Of a stretch of DNA of 48,876 nt, positions 14,969 to 23,366 are shown piece after piece. The notes beneath the pieces were generated by a model. It did no database searches, had not been told where the DNA came from, and saw nothing but the letters and a program-made list of their open reading frames with translations. Source of the stretch: a virus; the IMG/VR virus record IMGVR_UViG_3300003323_000259, positions 1 to 48,876 of that record; one strand, 5' to 3'. The stretch's first letter is position 1; each line of letters starts with the position of its first letter. Both the position numbers and the translations under genes were made by a program.

Positions 14969-15414
14969 ACACCATATTCCTGGTCAATATCATTCTGCAC
15001 CATCCGGCAGAAAAGAATCGAGCAATGAACTCGAACTTCGTGTTCGATAATCAACCAACCGAAGACGATGTGTTCAATGCTTTCTGCGAGGAACCGCGCA
15101 TCAGACGTATCGACGACTTCGACAAATATGCACCTGTCTTGAAACAAGCGCTGGCCGCATATGGTGTTCCAAAGATGCACATGCTAAGGATGGAGCAGAC
15201 GGACGGTTTCGTCATTGGCGTGCCGCGCATTCGCGTAGATTGGTACGCCAATATCGTTGGTCCAAACTACGCTGTACCTGACGCGCCGCTTGGATCTATC
15301 TCTGTAAGTATTCAGCCTGTCCATCCAGTCACGGTAGCCGTAACAACCCAGTCGGAAGTCAAAACCAAACGCGCACGCAATCCTGCATTGCGCACAACCA
15401 AGGAAAAGAAATGA
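14965..15414 (+). CDS. hypothetical protein with basic tail
   Basis: The protein has 149 residues from ATG 14965 (ATGA overlap); an internal ATG at 15025 is an alternative. The core (about residues 20-110) is alpha/beta and contains VPRIRVDWYANIVGP. The C-terminal 20 residues are strongly basic (VKTKRARNPALRTTKEKK). No family was recognised. Confidence 0.55.
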   Translation: MNTIFLVNIILHHPAEKNRAMNSNFVFDNQPTEDDVFNAFCEEPRIRRIDDFDKYAPVLKQALAAYGVPKMHMLRMEQTDGFVIGVPRIRVDWYANIVGPNYAVPDAPLGSISVSIQPVHPVTVAVTTQSEVKTKRARNPALRTTKEKK

Positions 15415-16295
15415 CTCAAAAATCGCCATTAGCAGAAATGCTTGAACTTCAGGATCGTATGAATTCTAAAATCGATCAAAATTGGAAACAAACCAAGAAT
15501 CCATTCCTGCGGGCTGTTGCTGTAGAAGGCGTGGAAGGTTTGGAATCGTTGGGTTGGAAATGGTGGAAGAAGCAGGTTCCGGATATGCAAAATGTCAAGA
15601 TGGAACTCGTTGATATCTGGCATTTTATTCTCAGTCAGACAATTATTTATGCAGGTGAAAAAGGTGAAAATGCTGAGCGGTTCCTGAATTCTACTTACTG
15701 CAAAGCAGGATACGTGCCGGACCCTTTTTATCCGGGAGCCGAGTATGCATTGGTTGAGCTAACTCCTCAAGACCGAATGGAACTTCTGTTTGGTTTTGCT
15801 GCTTTGCGTGCTCCTTTGGAATATATCGTAAGTATCTTCCGCACCATTCAATCTCAGGACTGTAAGATGTCCGATGAAGAACTGTACACCGGCTATCTGG
15901 CAAAGAATGTCCTGAATTTCTTCCGCCAAGATCATGGATACAAAGAAGGATGGTATCATAAAATCTGGTTCGGCCAAGAGGACAATGTGTGGCTTACGCA
16001 GTTTGCAGATGAACTGTCTGCTTCCAATGAACTTAACGAAAAGACTCTGTACTCCAAACTGGAGGCAAAGTATGCAGAAGTGGTGAATGATATCGAAGAA
16101 GACGAGGAACCTGAAACAGAACTGGATCACGATGACGAGTACGCCAATCGTCTGCAAGGTCGTAATTCCGACGGAACTGACATTCAAGAACCACGTGAAG
16201 ACCAATCTGAAGAGTCTATGACTGAACTTCAGTGTCAGCATGAGAATTCTGAAGATAACGCCGCCGATGATAGTTCTTACGCCCTGGAGCCTTAA
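15411..16295 (+). CDS. dimeric dUTPase (all-alpha NTP pyrophosphatase)
   Basis: The first 200 of 294 residues fit the all-alpha dimeric dUTPase/MazG-like fold. NWKQTKN near 24 and VEGVEGLESLGWKWWKK at 38-54 give the ExxE metal motif (Glu39, Glu42). MELVDIWHF at 64-72 gives ExxD (Glu65, Asp68). The reaction is dUTP to dUMP and pyrophosphate, which keeps uracil out of phage DNA. The last 80 residues are a very acidic, low-complexity extension not expected for the family. It overlaps the upstream gene by 4 bases. Confidence 0.82.
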   Translation: MTQKSPLAEMLELQDRMNSKIDQNWKQTKNPFLRAVAVEGVEGLESLGWKWWKKQVPDMQNVKMELVDIWHFILSQTIIYAGEKGENAERFLNSTYCKAGYVPDPFYPGAEYALVELTPQDRMELLFGFAALRAPLEYIVSIFRTIQSQDCKMSDEELYTGYLAKNVLNFFRQDHGYKEGWYHKIWFGQEDNVWLTQFADELSASNELNEKTLYSKLEAKYAEVVNDIEEDEEPETELDHDDEYANRLQGRNSDGTDIQEPREDQSEESMTELQCQHENSEDNAADDSSYALEP

Positions 16296-16870
16296 TGTTC
16301 CCGAATTCTCTTTATATCGACCGACGTCTGTTCCCTGCTGTTAATGCCATCACGATCTTTGACGCACCTCTGTTTATGGAGTCACGTATGCGTAGTGGTC
16401 CTGGCGAACACACCCTGAGGGCGGATATGTGCGCTGCTGCTTTCAACGGTACTGCGTTGTTTAGCACGGAGAAATCCTCGTTGATTGGCGTGGAGTTCAA
16501 GGCCAACCCAGGAACAACATTGCTGCGCCAACGTTTGGGCCTACATCACAAAGAATTCTCCAGTGTGATTCTCGATCCATCGGAACCTAACGTTGTTACC
16601 TTCGTTGGTCCGCGTCCTGTACCAACTGAAATGCCTGAAGGTGCACGCATGATCGAGATCGACGAACTGCTAGGTCGATTCGACACGTTGAATTCGGCCA
16701 ATAAGGCAACGGTAGCCATGCTAAAGTTTTCGACTGTGCGCGATCCCTCGACTTCTCATGTACGCCTAGGCCTAGGCAACGGGTGGGGTATCCAGTGCAT
16801 TGGTGGTCGTCATCCTTGCTTTATTTTGACCGAGAACTCAACAGGTAACGCCGCACCAGATAGCGTATAG
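16295..16870 (+). CDS. hypothetical protein
   Basis: The 191-residue protein starts at ATG 16295, overlapping the dUTPase stop (TAATG). It is a mixed alpha/beta protein with Gly-rich turns (LGLGNGWGIQCIGGRHPC) near the C-terminus. No family, signal or membrane segment was recognised. Confidence 0.55.
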   Translation: MFPNSLYIDRRLFPAVNAITIFDAPLFMESRMRSGPGEHTLRADMCAAAFNGTALFSTEKSSLIGVEFKANPGTTLLRQRLGLHHKEFSSVILDPSEPNVVTFVGPRPVPTEMPEGARMIEIDELLGRFDTLNSANKATVAMLKFSTVRDPSTSHVRLGLGNGWGIQCIGGRHPCFILTENSTGNAAPDSV

Positions 16871-16888
16871 CCTTCTAAGGAGAAAATC

Positions 16889-17110
16889 ATGGACAAACCA
16901 AAACGCGGATTCGCAGCGATGAGTCCGGAGCAACGAAAAGAGATCGCTTCTCAGGGTGGTAAAGCAGCTCATGCTAAAGGAACTGCTCACCAATTCACTC
17001 CAGAGGAGGCTCGTGCTGCAGGAAAGAAGGGTGGAGCCTCTTTGTCACGAAATAAAAAGCATATGGCAGAAATCGGTTCAGCTGGAGGTAAGGCAAAAGC
17101 CAGTAAATAA
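16889..17110 (+). CDS. KGG-repeat stress-type protein
   Basis: The 73-residue protein has repeated KGG units: SQGGKAAHAKG, AAGKKGGASL and SAGGKAKASK, plus the PEQRKEIASQGG lead typical of GsiB/Con-10-like KGG proteins. Such proteins are very hydrophilic, disordered and basic. In bacteria they appear under desiccation or stress. In a phage a DNA-condensing or packaged role is possible but unproven. CTAAGGAG sits at 16875-16882. Confidence 0.7.
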   Translation: MDKPKRGFAAMSPEQRKEIASQGGKAAHAKGTAHQFTPEEARAAGKKGGASLSRNKKHMAEIGSAGGKAKASK

Positions 17111-17121
17111 GAGGAACTATA

Positions 17122-17136
17122 AATTTAATCGTTGTC
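17122..17136 (+). promoter_or_regulatory. AATTT-type promoter candidate
   Basis: AATTTAATCGTTGTC lies 33 bases upstream of ATG 17155. It resembles the elements found after terminators at 24592, 36060, 40772 and 17638. Confidence 0.25.
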
Positions 17137-17154
17137 TGTCTTTTGGAGGCAATA

Positions 17155-17565
17155 ATGTCGGTCCTCTTTTTCCTAGGCTTGTTGGTGCTAGCACTGCTAG
17201 TCCTATTTTTCGTGGTTCATCACCGTCCTAGGCCACGGTTATTTCTGGCCTATCGTTGTTCTAACCTCACTGTAAAGGCACATCAAATGCAAATCCAAGG
17301 CACTATCGGAACCTCCAAAGTCTTCGACGTTACCGCTGAAGGTACCCAAGGCGAAAGCATGAACGTCCCTGTGGACTTCACTTTCGACGCTCCAGTCGGC
17401 TCTGCCGTGTTCGATCAAGCGTCCATGACTGTAACCATTGCGTTCACTGCTCTGGGCACAGCCAACCTGGTAGAAACTGCAACCGGTACTTCGGTATCAA
17501 CCATTCACACTGTTACGGTTGTAGATGCCGTAGCAAAGGTTGATCTGAAAGAACACGTGGCGTAA
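17155..17565 (+). CDS. membrane-anchored Ig-like beta protein
   Basis: The protein has 136 residues from ATG 17155, eight bases after GGAGG. Residues 3-24 are a hydrophobic anchor, followed by a basic stretch HHRPRPRLF. From about residue 45 the sequence is Thr/Val-rich beta (GTIGTSKVFDVTAEGTQ), resembling an Ig-like fold. An internal ATG at 17287 with TAAAGG nearby could give a soluble 92-residue form of the beta domain. Role unknown. It is the last gene before the strong terminator. Confidence 0.55.
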   Translation: MSVLFFLGLLVLALLVLFFVVHHRPRPRLFLAYRCSNLTVKAHQMQIQGTIGTSKVFDVTAEGTQGESMNVPVDFTFDAPVGSAVFDQASMTVTIAFTALGTANLVETATGTSVSTIHTVTVVDAVAKVDLKEHVA

Positions 17566-17586
17566 TCTACAACGAGTAGTTCCTAA

Positions 17587-17627
17587 AAAGGAGACCCTTC
17601 CCTTGTGGATCGGTCTCCTTTTTTTCG
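17587..17627 (+). terminator. strong rho-independent terminator
   Basis: AAAGGAGACC (17587-17596) pairs with GGTCTCCTTT (17612-17621), followed by a run of T. This marks the end of the metabolic block. Confidence 0.9.
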
Positions 17628-17637
17628 TTTGTATCCT

Positions 17638-17652
17638 AATTTCATCACATTG
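17638..17652 (+). promoter_or_regulatory. AATTT-type promoter candidate
   Basis: AATTTCATCACATTG lies 31 bases before the topoisomerase start and directly follows the terminator. The AATTT core is shared with the other post-terminator gaps. Confidence 0.3.
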
Positions 17653-17668
17653 AACCAAGGAGCAGACA

Positions 17669-19333
17669 ATGATTATTACCGCATCCCGAGCAACAGATTT
17701 TTTAGCGATTATGTACGCAATGTTTGCCGAGCGCTATCAGAATCCTACTGGTAAGGCTGACGAAGAAATGGTTTTAGAGGTCTCTAAATTGGCTAAGCAG
17801 GTGCTTCCAGTTTGGGGTAAGTCCATTCCTGCCTTGCATGATATTCTGGTGGACATCCTAAAAGGTCGTTCCAAAGAGGAAGCTTTCCAAAAGCTTGGCT
17901 TAATACTCAAGCAGCTAGTACCTCAAGGTAAAGGCGACTACGAAGTCCCTGCTCAGGAGATTGAGTTGCTCCACGCTATTGGTTCCTACTTTAGGACTGG
18001 TAGTGAAAACATGGCAAAGAAATTGGTCAAGTTTGCAAGCCTCTCTAAGTCACCATTTGTTGTTCAACGCCTGGCCCCTAAAGTAGGCGATCAACAGTCT
18101 ACTAAAGCCAAATTGGAGAAAATGGTTCGACAACTGGTAGGTCGCAAAGACACTGCGATGACTCCAGAGGAAGCTCAAAAGGTTCGCGAACTTAATCCAG
18201 AGACCTACCGTGAGTACCTGGCGCTACGTCGTGATTTTAACCAAAGCTGGAAAGATGCGCTGGCTTCCTATATTCGCAAGTCCGGTCACCACATGGTCCC
18301 ATTCAAGGAAGTGAACGACTACCTGCGATTGAATGGTATCGATCACATGCTGCCTGTTGGGTTCACCGGTATGGTTGACGATCTCGGTCGCTTCTACACC
18401 AACAAAGGCAAGCTGATTGAAGGTGTTCCATCGGCAGTTAATTTCCCTTCGGTAGAGATGAACCCGAATTTTGGTCGACCTGATGGTGGTGATTGGGTCT
18501 TCATGGCCAAGCGACCAGACGGTAGCCCAGGGCCTTATTTCTACACCTCCGATTTCAAAAAAGATCAATCGATGGCCAAATTCAAAAAGGTTGAAGCCTT
18601 GATGAAGAAGGTAGATTCGATTCGCAAACGATGGTTAGGATTAGCTCAGAAGTTTGATCCGGAAAACCCGATTACTGTGGCCGCTACCATCCTGGAAATT
18701 CTGTATGAATTCTCAGCACGGGTAGGTTCAGTAGGTAATGAGGCACGAGGTTCGGCCACATTTGGTGTTTCAACGCTTCTGGTTAAGCACGCTACCATCA
18801 CTCCAAACGGCTCCATTACTCTGCGCTATAAGGGCAAAGACGGAGTACCTACTACACATAAAATCACACAATCGACCCCTCAGGGTAAGATGTTGATTCA
18901 CAACTTGAATGAACTGTTGGCCAACAAAGATCCGAAGGACCGAATCTTTACTGTGCAGAAGGGCAATCGACAAATTCCAGTTACTGCAACCCAGGTCAAT
19001 CAACTGTTCCGTCAATGCGGTGCCCCAGAAGAAGTTTCTGTCCACAAGTTACGCACGGTAAAAGGTAGCGGTTTATTCGCGCAGGCTATGGAGAAAGCTT
19101 TTGAAAAAGGCAAACCGAAAAATGAAGCACAGGCTAAAGCATTGTTCACCAAATTAGCTGAACAGGTGGGTAAAGCCTTGAACCACATGCGTACTGTGGC
19201 AGGTGGTGGAAGCAAAGTCACTGGAGCAACGGCTCTTCAGAGTTATGTGGATCCTTCGCTTCAAATCCAATACTGGACCACCGTGGGATTCCGCTTACCC
19301 AAGTCGCTTGAGAAATTCGCTGGGGTCGAGTGA
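17669..19333 (+). CDS. type IB DNA topoisomerase
   Basis: The 554-residue protein relaxes supercoils through a 3'-phosphotyrosine bond. The catalytic C-terminal half is clear: Arg351 in SARVG followed by GNEARGSATFGVSTL, YKGKDG with Lys388/390, HKLRTVKGS with Arg462, a helical stretch ending NHMRTV, and Tyr526 in SYVDPSL as nucleophile. The N-terminal 200 residues are helical and unfamiliar. It opens MIITASRATDFLA, a loose relative of the RL tag. GGAGCA precedes the start. Type IB enzymes are typical of eukaryotes, poxviruses and some bacteria, and are less usual in phages. It leads region 2; its stop overlaps the next start. Confidence 0.82.
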   Translation: MIITASRATDFLAIMYAMFAERYQNPTGKADEEMVLEVSKLAKQVLPVWGKSIPALHDILVDILKGRSKEEAFQKLGLILKQLVPQGKGDYEVPAQEIELLHAIGSYFRTGSENMAKKLVKFASLSKSPFVVQRLAPKVGDQQSTKAKLEKMVRQLVGRKDTAMTPEEAQKVRELNPETYREYLALRRDFNQSWKDALASYIRKSGHHMVPFKEVNDYLRLNGIDHMLPVGFTGMVDDLGRFYTNKGKLIEGVPSAVNFPSVEMNPNFGRPDGGDWVFMAKRPDGSPGPYFYTSDFKKDQSMAKFKKVEALMKKVDSIRKRWLGLAQKFDPENPITVAATILEILYEFSARVGSVGNEARGSATFGVSTLLVKHATITPNGSITLRYKGKDGVPTTHKITQSTPQGKMLIHNLNELLANKDPKDRIFTVQKGNRQIPVTATQVNQLFRQCGAPEEVSVHKLRTVKGSGLFAQAMEKAFEKGKPKNEAQAKALFTKLAEQVGKALNHMRTVAGGGSKVTGATALQSYVDPSLQIQYWTTVGFRLPKSLEKFAGVE

Positions 19334-19950
19334 TGGACATCCCAAAGTTCATGCAAGAGTACATGAAAGGAACTAAACCTCCAGCGGCGTCTGATCTGGA
19401 CTATCGCAATTTCGGTACAGTGCGGTTAACTCTAGAGGAACGTCCTGTGGACGTTTATATCTGGAGGATAATAAATGTTGACCAAGGCAACGGACAGGCT
19501 TCGAAGGCATTAGATTGGCTCTGTGGGTTGGCCGACAAGTACGGAGTCCCATTGGAATTGTTCCCTGAACGTATGAATGGTTACGGCAAAGGCGTACCAA
19601 CTGTGCTGCTTAAGAAGTGGTACGGAAGCAGGGGCTTTGAGAAGGATGCGAAATTTGGATTCTACAGAAGGGAACCTAAGGTGAAGATACGTGCCACATA
19701 CAGGCTAATAGCTGGACGTCAGCTACGTATTCTACGCAAGAATCCTCCTAAGCCTTACTTCGTTCTTCGATACCTACACCTAGATGATCAAGATAAGGCG
19801 AGCGGCCGCATCTACACCACTATAGATAAAGATCACTTAGTTGGATTGGACGAAGCAGATAAGTTTAAGTCACGTGAAAACGCTAAAAAATTCCTGAGCG
19901 AGATGGGAGCTTATAAAGATTCGGATTTTTACATAGAACAGATTATATAA
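19330..19950 (+). CDS. GNAT-like domain joined to a second domain by an internal RL tag
   Basis: The 206-residue protein has a GNAT-like N-terminal domain: VYIWRIINVDQGNGQASKAL gives the strand-4 and CoA-loop pattern, and WYGSRGFE plus FGFYRRE give the family ending. The tag motif KIRATYRLIAG follows at residues 119-129 (19687-19713), and then a different C-terminal domain (YFVLRYLHLDDQDKASG...FYIEQI). In other genes the tag lies at the N-terminus, so this may be a fusion of two former genes or a polyprotein to be cut. ATGA-type overlap with the topoisomerase. Confidence 0.6.
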   Translation: MMDIPKFMQEYMKGTKPPAASDLDYRNFGTVRLTLEERPVDVYIWRIINVDQGNGQASKALDWLCGLADKYGVPLELFPERMNGYGKGVPTVLLKKWYGSRGFEKDAKFGFYRREPKVKIRATYRLIAGRQLRILRKNPPKPYFVLRYLHLDDQDKASGRIYTTIDKDHLVGLDEADKFKSRENAKKFLSEMGAYKDSDFYIEQII

Positions 19951-19961
19951 GAGGAACCATA

Positions 19962-20432
19962 ATGAAGATTGAAGCACTACACAGATTACGCGCAGGACGT
20001 GAAACAGGTACTGGGGCTGGAGCACTTTTCTACTGCACAGAAACAGAAAACTTCCTGATCCTTCTCCGCTCCGATGATGGTGACGACGGCAATTGCTGGT
20101 GTTGCTTAGGTGGCGGCGTTGACGACGACGATCCAGACATCCGGCACACAGTAAGGCGCGAGGCTTTCGAGGAAGCTGGACTCGATATGGATCATCCTTA
20201 CGATTTGCATCTAGTAGGTGTCAAACATTATCCTGATGGATTCAAGTTTACCAATTTCCTGGCCTTGGTAGACGAGGAGTTCTATCCTGTGCTTAATGAG
20301 GAGCACAAAGGTTACCAGTGGTGCAAGTACAAGGACTTCCCGGAGAACATGCACCAAGGAATGATGGAAGTATTCCATACACCTGAAGGCCAACGAGTTT
20401 TAAAGCAACACACAACCGCACTTGATTATTGA
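19962..20432 (+). CDS. RL-tagged Nudix hydrolase
   Basis: The 156-residue protein opens with the tag IEALHRLRA (residues 3-11). The Nudix domain starts with ALFYCTETENFLILLRS, and the box is at 50-74 with REAFEEAGL intact at 66-74; the earlier part of the box is replaced by a run of Asp (GGGVDDDDPD). Nudix enzymes hydrolyse nucleoside diphosphates linked to another group (NDP-sugars, dNTPs, ADP-ribose, RNA caps); substrate is not clear. GAGGAACC lies before ATG 19962. If the tag directs packaging, this enzyme would enter the host with the DNA. Confidence 0.72.
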   Translation: MKIEALHRLRAGRETGTGAGALFYCTETENFLILLRSDDGDDGNCWCCLGGGVDDDDPDIRHTVRREAFEEAGLDMDHPYDLHLVGVKHYPDGFKFTNFLALVDEEFYPVLNEEHKGYQWCKYKDFPENMHQGMMEVFHTPEGQRVLKQHTTALDY

Positions 20433-20443
20433 AAGGACGGATC

Positions 20444-20566
20444 ATGAATTTCGTGTCTCTTGTAGTGGGTATCGCATTAGGTGCCGCATTTTCTCCGTTC
20501 TGGATGAAGGTTTATTCCTTCACCAAATCCAAAGTTAAATCTATCCTCAATAAGGAAACAAAATGA
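20444..20566 (+). CDS. 40-residue membrane peptide
   Basis: ATG 20444 follows AAAGGACGG. A hydrophobic segment at residues 3-21 (VSLVVGIALGAAFSPFWM) is followed by a Lys-rich tail. It overlaps the next gene by ATGA. Function unknown. Confidence 0.5.
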   Translation: MNFVSLVVGIALGAAFSPFWMKVYSFTKSKVKSILNKETK

Positions 20567-20796
20567 TTCAGGTCAAAGCTGCGCAGCGCCTAAAAGCCTT
20601 TGAAGGTGACGATCCACACGGAGATCATCAACGTATGGAAGACCTTCGTAAGGAAATCAAATATTTGGTAGAGGACATCGCCGATATGAAGCGGGAAGGC
20701 GATGATCCATCGCAGGAGCAAGATCAACTTGATCGCCGTCGTGAAGAATTACGCCATCTTCAAGAAAAAGTCCGCAGGGACGAAGGAAAGGAATAA
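20563..20796 (+). CDS. RL-tagged coiled-coil protein
   Basis: The 77-residue protein begins with the tag VKAAQRLKA (residues 4-12). The rest is a highly charged helix with heptad-like pattern (RKEIKYLVEDIADMKREGD, EELRHLQEKVRRD). No enzymatic motif is present. It could be a structural filler or DNA-associated internal protein; its tag is one of the closest to the consensus. Confidence 0.6.
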   Translation: MIQVKAAQRLKAFEGDDPHGDHQRMEDLRKEIKYLVEDIADMKREGDDPSQEQDQLDRRREELRHLQEKVRRDEGKE

Positions 20797-20799
20797 AAC

Positions 20800-21615
20800 A
20801 TGCCTACCGCGTACATTGAAAAATTGGCAAAGGAAGGACATGGTACTGTTGCCGAACTCGAAAAGAAATGGGACGAAGCGAAAGCCCAGGCCGCTAAATC
20901 AGGTCAATCTGATAACTTCGCCTATGTGACTTCCATATTTAAGAATCTTTCTCACATAAAGGGGAATGCAATGAACATCAATGCGTCACATCGCCTGAAG
21001 GCCTATGCTCCACAAGGCCCTATAACACCTCGACAGACTTCCGAACTGATGGCCGGTGATAATGCCTATCTCGATAAGCTTGTGGACTCTGGCAAGTTCA
21101 CTCGTGAAGAGGTAGACACTGCGTGGGCACAAGCCAAGAAGATCGCAAACAAGAATGCAAAAGAGAATCCAAACATTGTGGAATCTTATGCATACACCAC
21201 TGCTATCTTCCAAGACTTATTAGGTATCAGGTCAACGGCGTCAGTTCAGGTTAACGCTACCTATCGTATTAAAGCAGCAGGTGCAGGTGGGCGTGCTGAT
21301 TTAGATATGGCTGTCAAATATTTTTATGATATTACTGGACTCAAGGCACGTGATCCCGGAAAGCCAATTAAACCACATATAAATAGAAAAGGTGAAATAG
21401 CTTTTACTTTTCCTACTTTTCCAAAAGCAGTAATTCCTAAAATTATTGCCCACATAACAGATAAATTAGGAAATCCTACCTATAAGGGTTCTGATCGTAA
21501 AGGTATTTATCGCAGTTGGTCTACTGAACACGGTACTGTGGATTTCTATTTTGGTTTTCAAGGACAGTCATTTAATTCTCTGGTGACTTTCACAGATACC
21601 AAAGGTGTAAAATGA
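20800..21615 (+). CDS. multi-module protein with two internal RL tags
   Basis: The 271-residue frame reads as three modules. Module 1 (residues 1-55) has YIEKLAKEGHGT, KKWDEAKAQAAK and FAYVTSIFKNL. The tag INASHRLKA follows (20977-21003). Module 2 repeats the same plan: YLDKLVDSGKFT, TAWAQAKKIANK and YAYTTAIFQDLLG. A second tag, VNATYRIKA (21250-21276), precedes module 3, an AT-rich alpha/beta domain. ATG 20971 lies at the first tag and is preceded by AAAGGGG, so a separate shorter protein may also be made. A polyprotein cut at each tag by the prohead protease is an attractive but untested reading. Confidence 0.6.
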   Translation: MPTAYIEKLAKEGHGTVAELEKKWDEAKAQAAKSGQSDNFAYVTSIFKNLSHIKGNAMNINASHRLKAYAPQGPITPRQTSELMAGDNAYLDKLVDSGKFTREEVDTAWAQAKKIANKNAKENPNIVESYAYTTAIFQDLLGIRSTASVQVNATYRIKAAGAGGRADLDMAVKYFYDITGLKARDPGKPIKPHINRKGEIAFTFPTFPKAVIPKIIAHITDKLGNPTYKGSDRKGIYRSWSTEHGTVDFYFGFQGQSFNSLVTFTDTKGVK

Positions 21616-22076
21616 GGATCAATGCGTCTGCAAGATTATTGGCAGCCAAAGCTGATGAAGGACTGGCCCGCAAATACATTCGCCAGTACGCAGGTATAGA
21701 TGCGGACGACCTCAGGTTTGTGCCGAATAGCTGGAATTCTCATGAAAGCATCATGTTTGAAATGCCATCTAGCCAGACATTTCATGAGGCTGCAAAGAAC
21801 CTGGAAAAGCATTTCGGAAAGCCAGATAGCTCATTTTCTACCACGTTCAACAAGCAGTACACGTGGAAGCTCGATCCAGAGAAAAGTATTCACCTGTCTG
21901 AACATGATCGCGAGGGCCATCACAACACGATCACTCTATACGACAGGCGTGAGCTTACCGAGGAAGAGCGAATAGATGAGGCACGCAGGAAAAGAGCTTT
22001 GCTTTATCCTCAGTCGCATCCAAAGGGTCCGGTGCCGTCAAATATGTCCTACAGGAATGGTCGCCGCTACCGCTAG
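21612..22076 (+). CDS. RL-tagged protein
   Basis: The 154-residue protein starts in an ATGA overlap and carries the tag INASARLLA (residues 3-11). The core has the order helix, FVPNSWNSHESIMFEMP, a helix KNLEKHFGKPD, then YTWKLDPEKSIHL and NTITLYDRREL. This order resembles module 3 of the preceding protein (helix, FTFPTFP, LGNPTYKG, RSWSTEHGTVDFYF), suggesting a paralogous domain. C-terminus is basic. No known family. Confidence 0.6.
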   Translation: MRINASARLLAAKADEGLARKYIRQYAGIDADDLRFVPNSWNSHESIMFEMPSSQTFHEAAKNLEKHFGKPDSSFSTTFNKQYTWKLDPEKSIHLSEHDREGHHNTITLYDRRELTEEERIDEARRKRALLYPQSHPKGPVPSNMSYRNGRRYR

Positions 22077-22083
22077 TAAATAT

Positions 22084-22108
22084 AAAGTGAAGGTACTCTT
22101 TCACTTTT
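22084..22108 (+). other. AT-rich hairpin with T-run before DHH gene
   Basis: AAAGTGAA (22084-22091) pairs with TTCACTTT (22100-22107), and the T-run continues to 22108. It could act as a weak terminator or as an attenuator-like structure just upstream of the DHH gene. Confidence 0.4.
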
Positions 22109-22119
22109 GCGAGAAGACA

Positions 22120-22959
22120 ATGAACAAACCTTTGGTAATCTATCATAAGGGTTGCTGCGATGGACAAGGCGCAGCAGCCGCTTTCTACCACAAGCATCAA
22201 AACGCGGAATTCTATCCAGGAGTTTATTCGCATGAACCTCCTGACGTAGCAGGACGAGATGTTTATCTCGTTGATTTCAGTTACCCGCTTGAAGTTCTTA
22301 AGCGTATGCTGGCTCAAGTAAATTCGCTGACGATCATCGATCACCATAAGACTGCTATTGAATTCCTGCAGGATTTTGAACATCCAAGGCTTACTAAATT
22401 CCTGGACACCAACCACAGCGGAGCAGTTCTAACATGGATGTGGTGCTATCCAGATACTCCTGTTCCTGATCTGTTGCTCTACATCGAGGACCGTGACCTC
22501 TGGCGTTTCCAATATCCAAACACTCGTGCAGTAAACGCATTCCTGTACTCCATGGAATTTGACCTCATAGGTTGGTTGCTATGGTTAAATAACGGAACAT
22601 TGGATCAAAATCTTAAGGCCATACTAGAGGCCGGCAATGCGTTGATTAGGCAAGATACGCAACGAGTTAAGAGTCTGTTAGGCAATCAGCGATACCTTAA
22701 CATTAAAGGTCACGTGGTTCCAGCTGTGAACACCAACCATTTCCACGCTTCTGATCTAGGTCACGAATTGGCGAAAGGTCATGACTTTGCTGCTACCTAC
22801 TTTGACACCAAGGACGGGCGGGTATTTAGCTTGAGGTCCAATCCTGATGGAGTCGATGTATCATTGGTAGCCCAACATTTTGGAGGTGGAGGACACCGAA
22901 CTGCAGCAGGCTTCAAGGTGTCTTTTGATGACGCACGTTCCTTTGAGATTCCAACATGA
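22120..22959 (+). CDS. DHH/DHHA1 family phosphoesterase
   Basis: The protein has 279 residues from ATG 22120; a longer frame from 21976 would overlap the previous gene and is rejected. Motifs are complete: CCDGQGAAA (Asp14), VDFSYP (Asp52), IDHHKT (Asp74, His75, His76), an IEDRDLW region, and the DHHA1 signature GGGGHRTAAGF near residue 260. The enzyme is a metal-dependent hydrolase of the NrnA/RecJ superfamily that could degrade short oligonucleotides or cyclic dinucleotide products. No RL tag is visible. Recycling nanoRNA or cleaving signalling nucleotides are both possible. Confidence 0.8.
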   Translation: MNKPLVIYHKGCCDGQGAAAAFYHKHQNAEFYPGVYSHEPPDVAGRDVYLVDFSYPLEVLKRMLAQVNSLTIIDHHKTAIEFLQDFEHPRLTKFLDTNHSGAVLTWMWCYPDTPVPDLLLYIEDRDLWRFQYPNTRAVNAFLYSMEFDLIGWLLWLNNGTLDQNLKAILEAGNALIRQDTQRVKSLLGNQRYLNIKGHVVPAVNTNHFHASDLGHELAKGHDFAATYFDTKDGRVFSLRSNPDGVDVSLVAQHFGGGGHRTAAGFKVSFDDARSFEIPT

Positions 22960-23366
22960 ACTTCTGGATAGCCTTAGATAACTCTTATTGGAAGAAACAG
23001 CCGTTGGAGACGTTGCTGCGGCCTTCGACGTTCCCGCGCTTTCAGGTGAGGCCTAATGAACTGCCTTCGGAGCGAGCACAACGATGGCGTGCAGAGTACA
23101 AGGATCTATCAGAACAACAGAATCAGTTCATTCTCGCTGTGGTATGCTGGGCCATCCATGATTCCAAAGGAGTACCTTCTTTAAGAGAGGCGCTCCAGAA
23201 ATGGGGTGATTCCTTCGCGGCCAATCAAGACCTTGATCTCTTTAGTTTCCGAGTAGTAGCAGAACCTCGCGAGGTCTGCGTGAATTACAAGTTGGCTGGT
23301 AGCTCCCGTACACACCAACTTTCAGTTTCTTCCAGTAGTCCTTCAGAACAGGAGCAACGTAAATGA
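22956..23366 (+). CDS. hypothetical protein
   Basis: The 136-residue protein begins in an ATGA overlap with the DHH gene. It has an aromatic N-terminus (FWIALDNSYWKK), a helical middle and a Ser-rich end (SVSSSSPSEQEQRK). No family was recognised. Confidence 0.55.
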   Translation: MNFWIALDNSYWKKQPLETLLRPSTFPRFQVRPNELPSERAQRWRAEYKDLSEQQNQFILAVVCWAIHDSKGVPSLREALQKWGDSFAANQDLDLFSFRVVAEPREVCVNYKLAGSSRTHQLSVSSSSPSEQEQRK

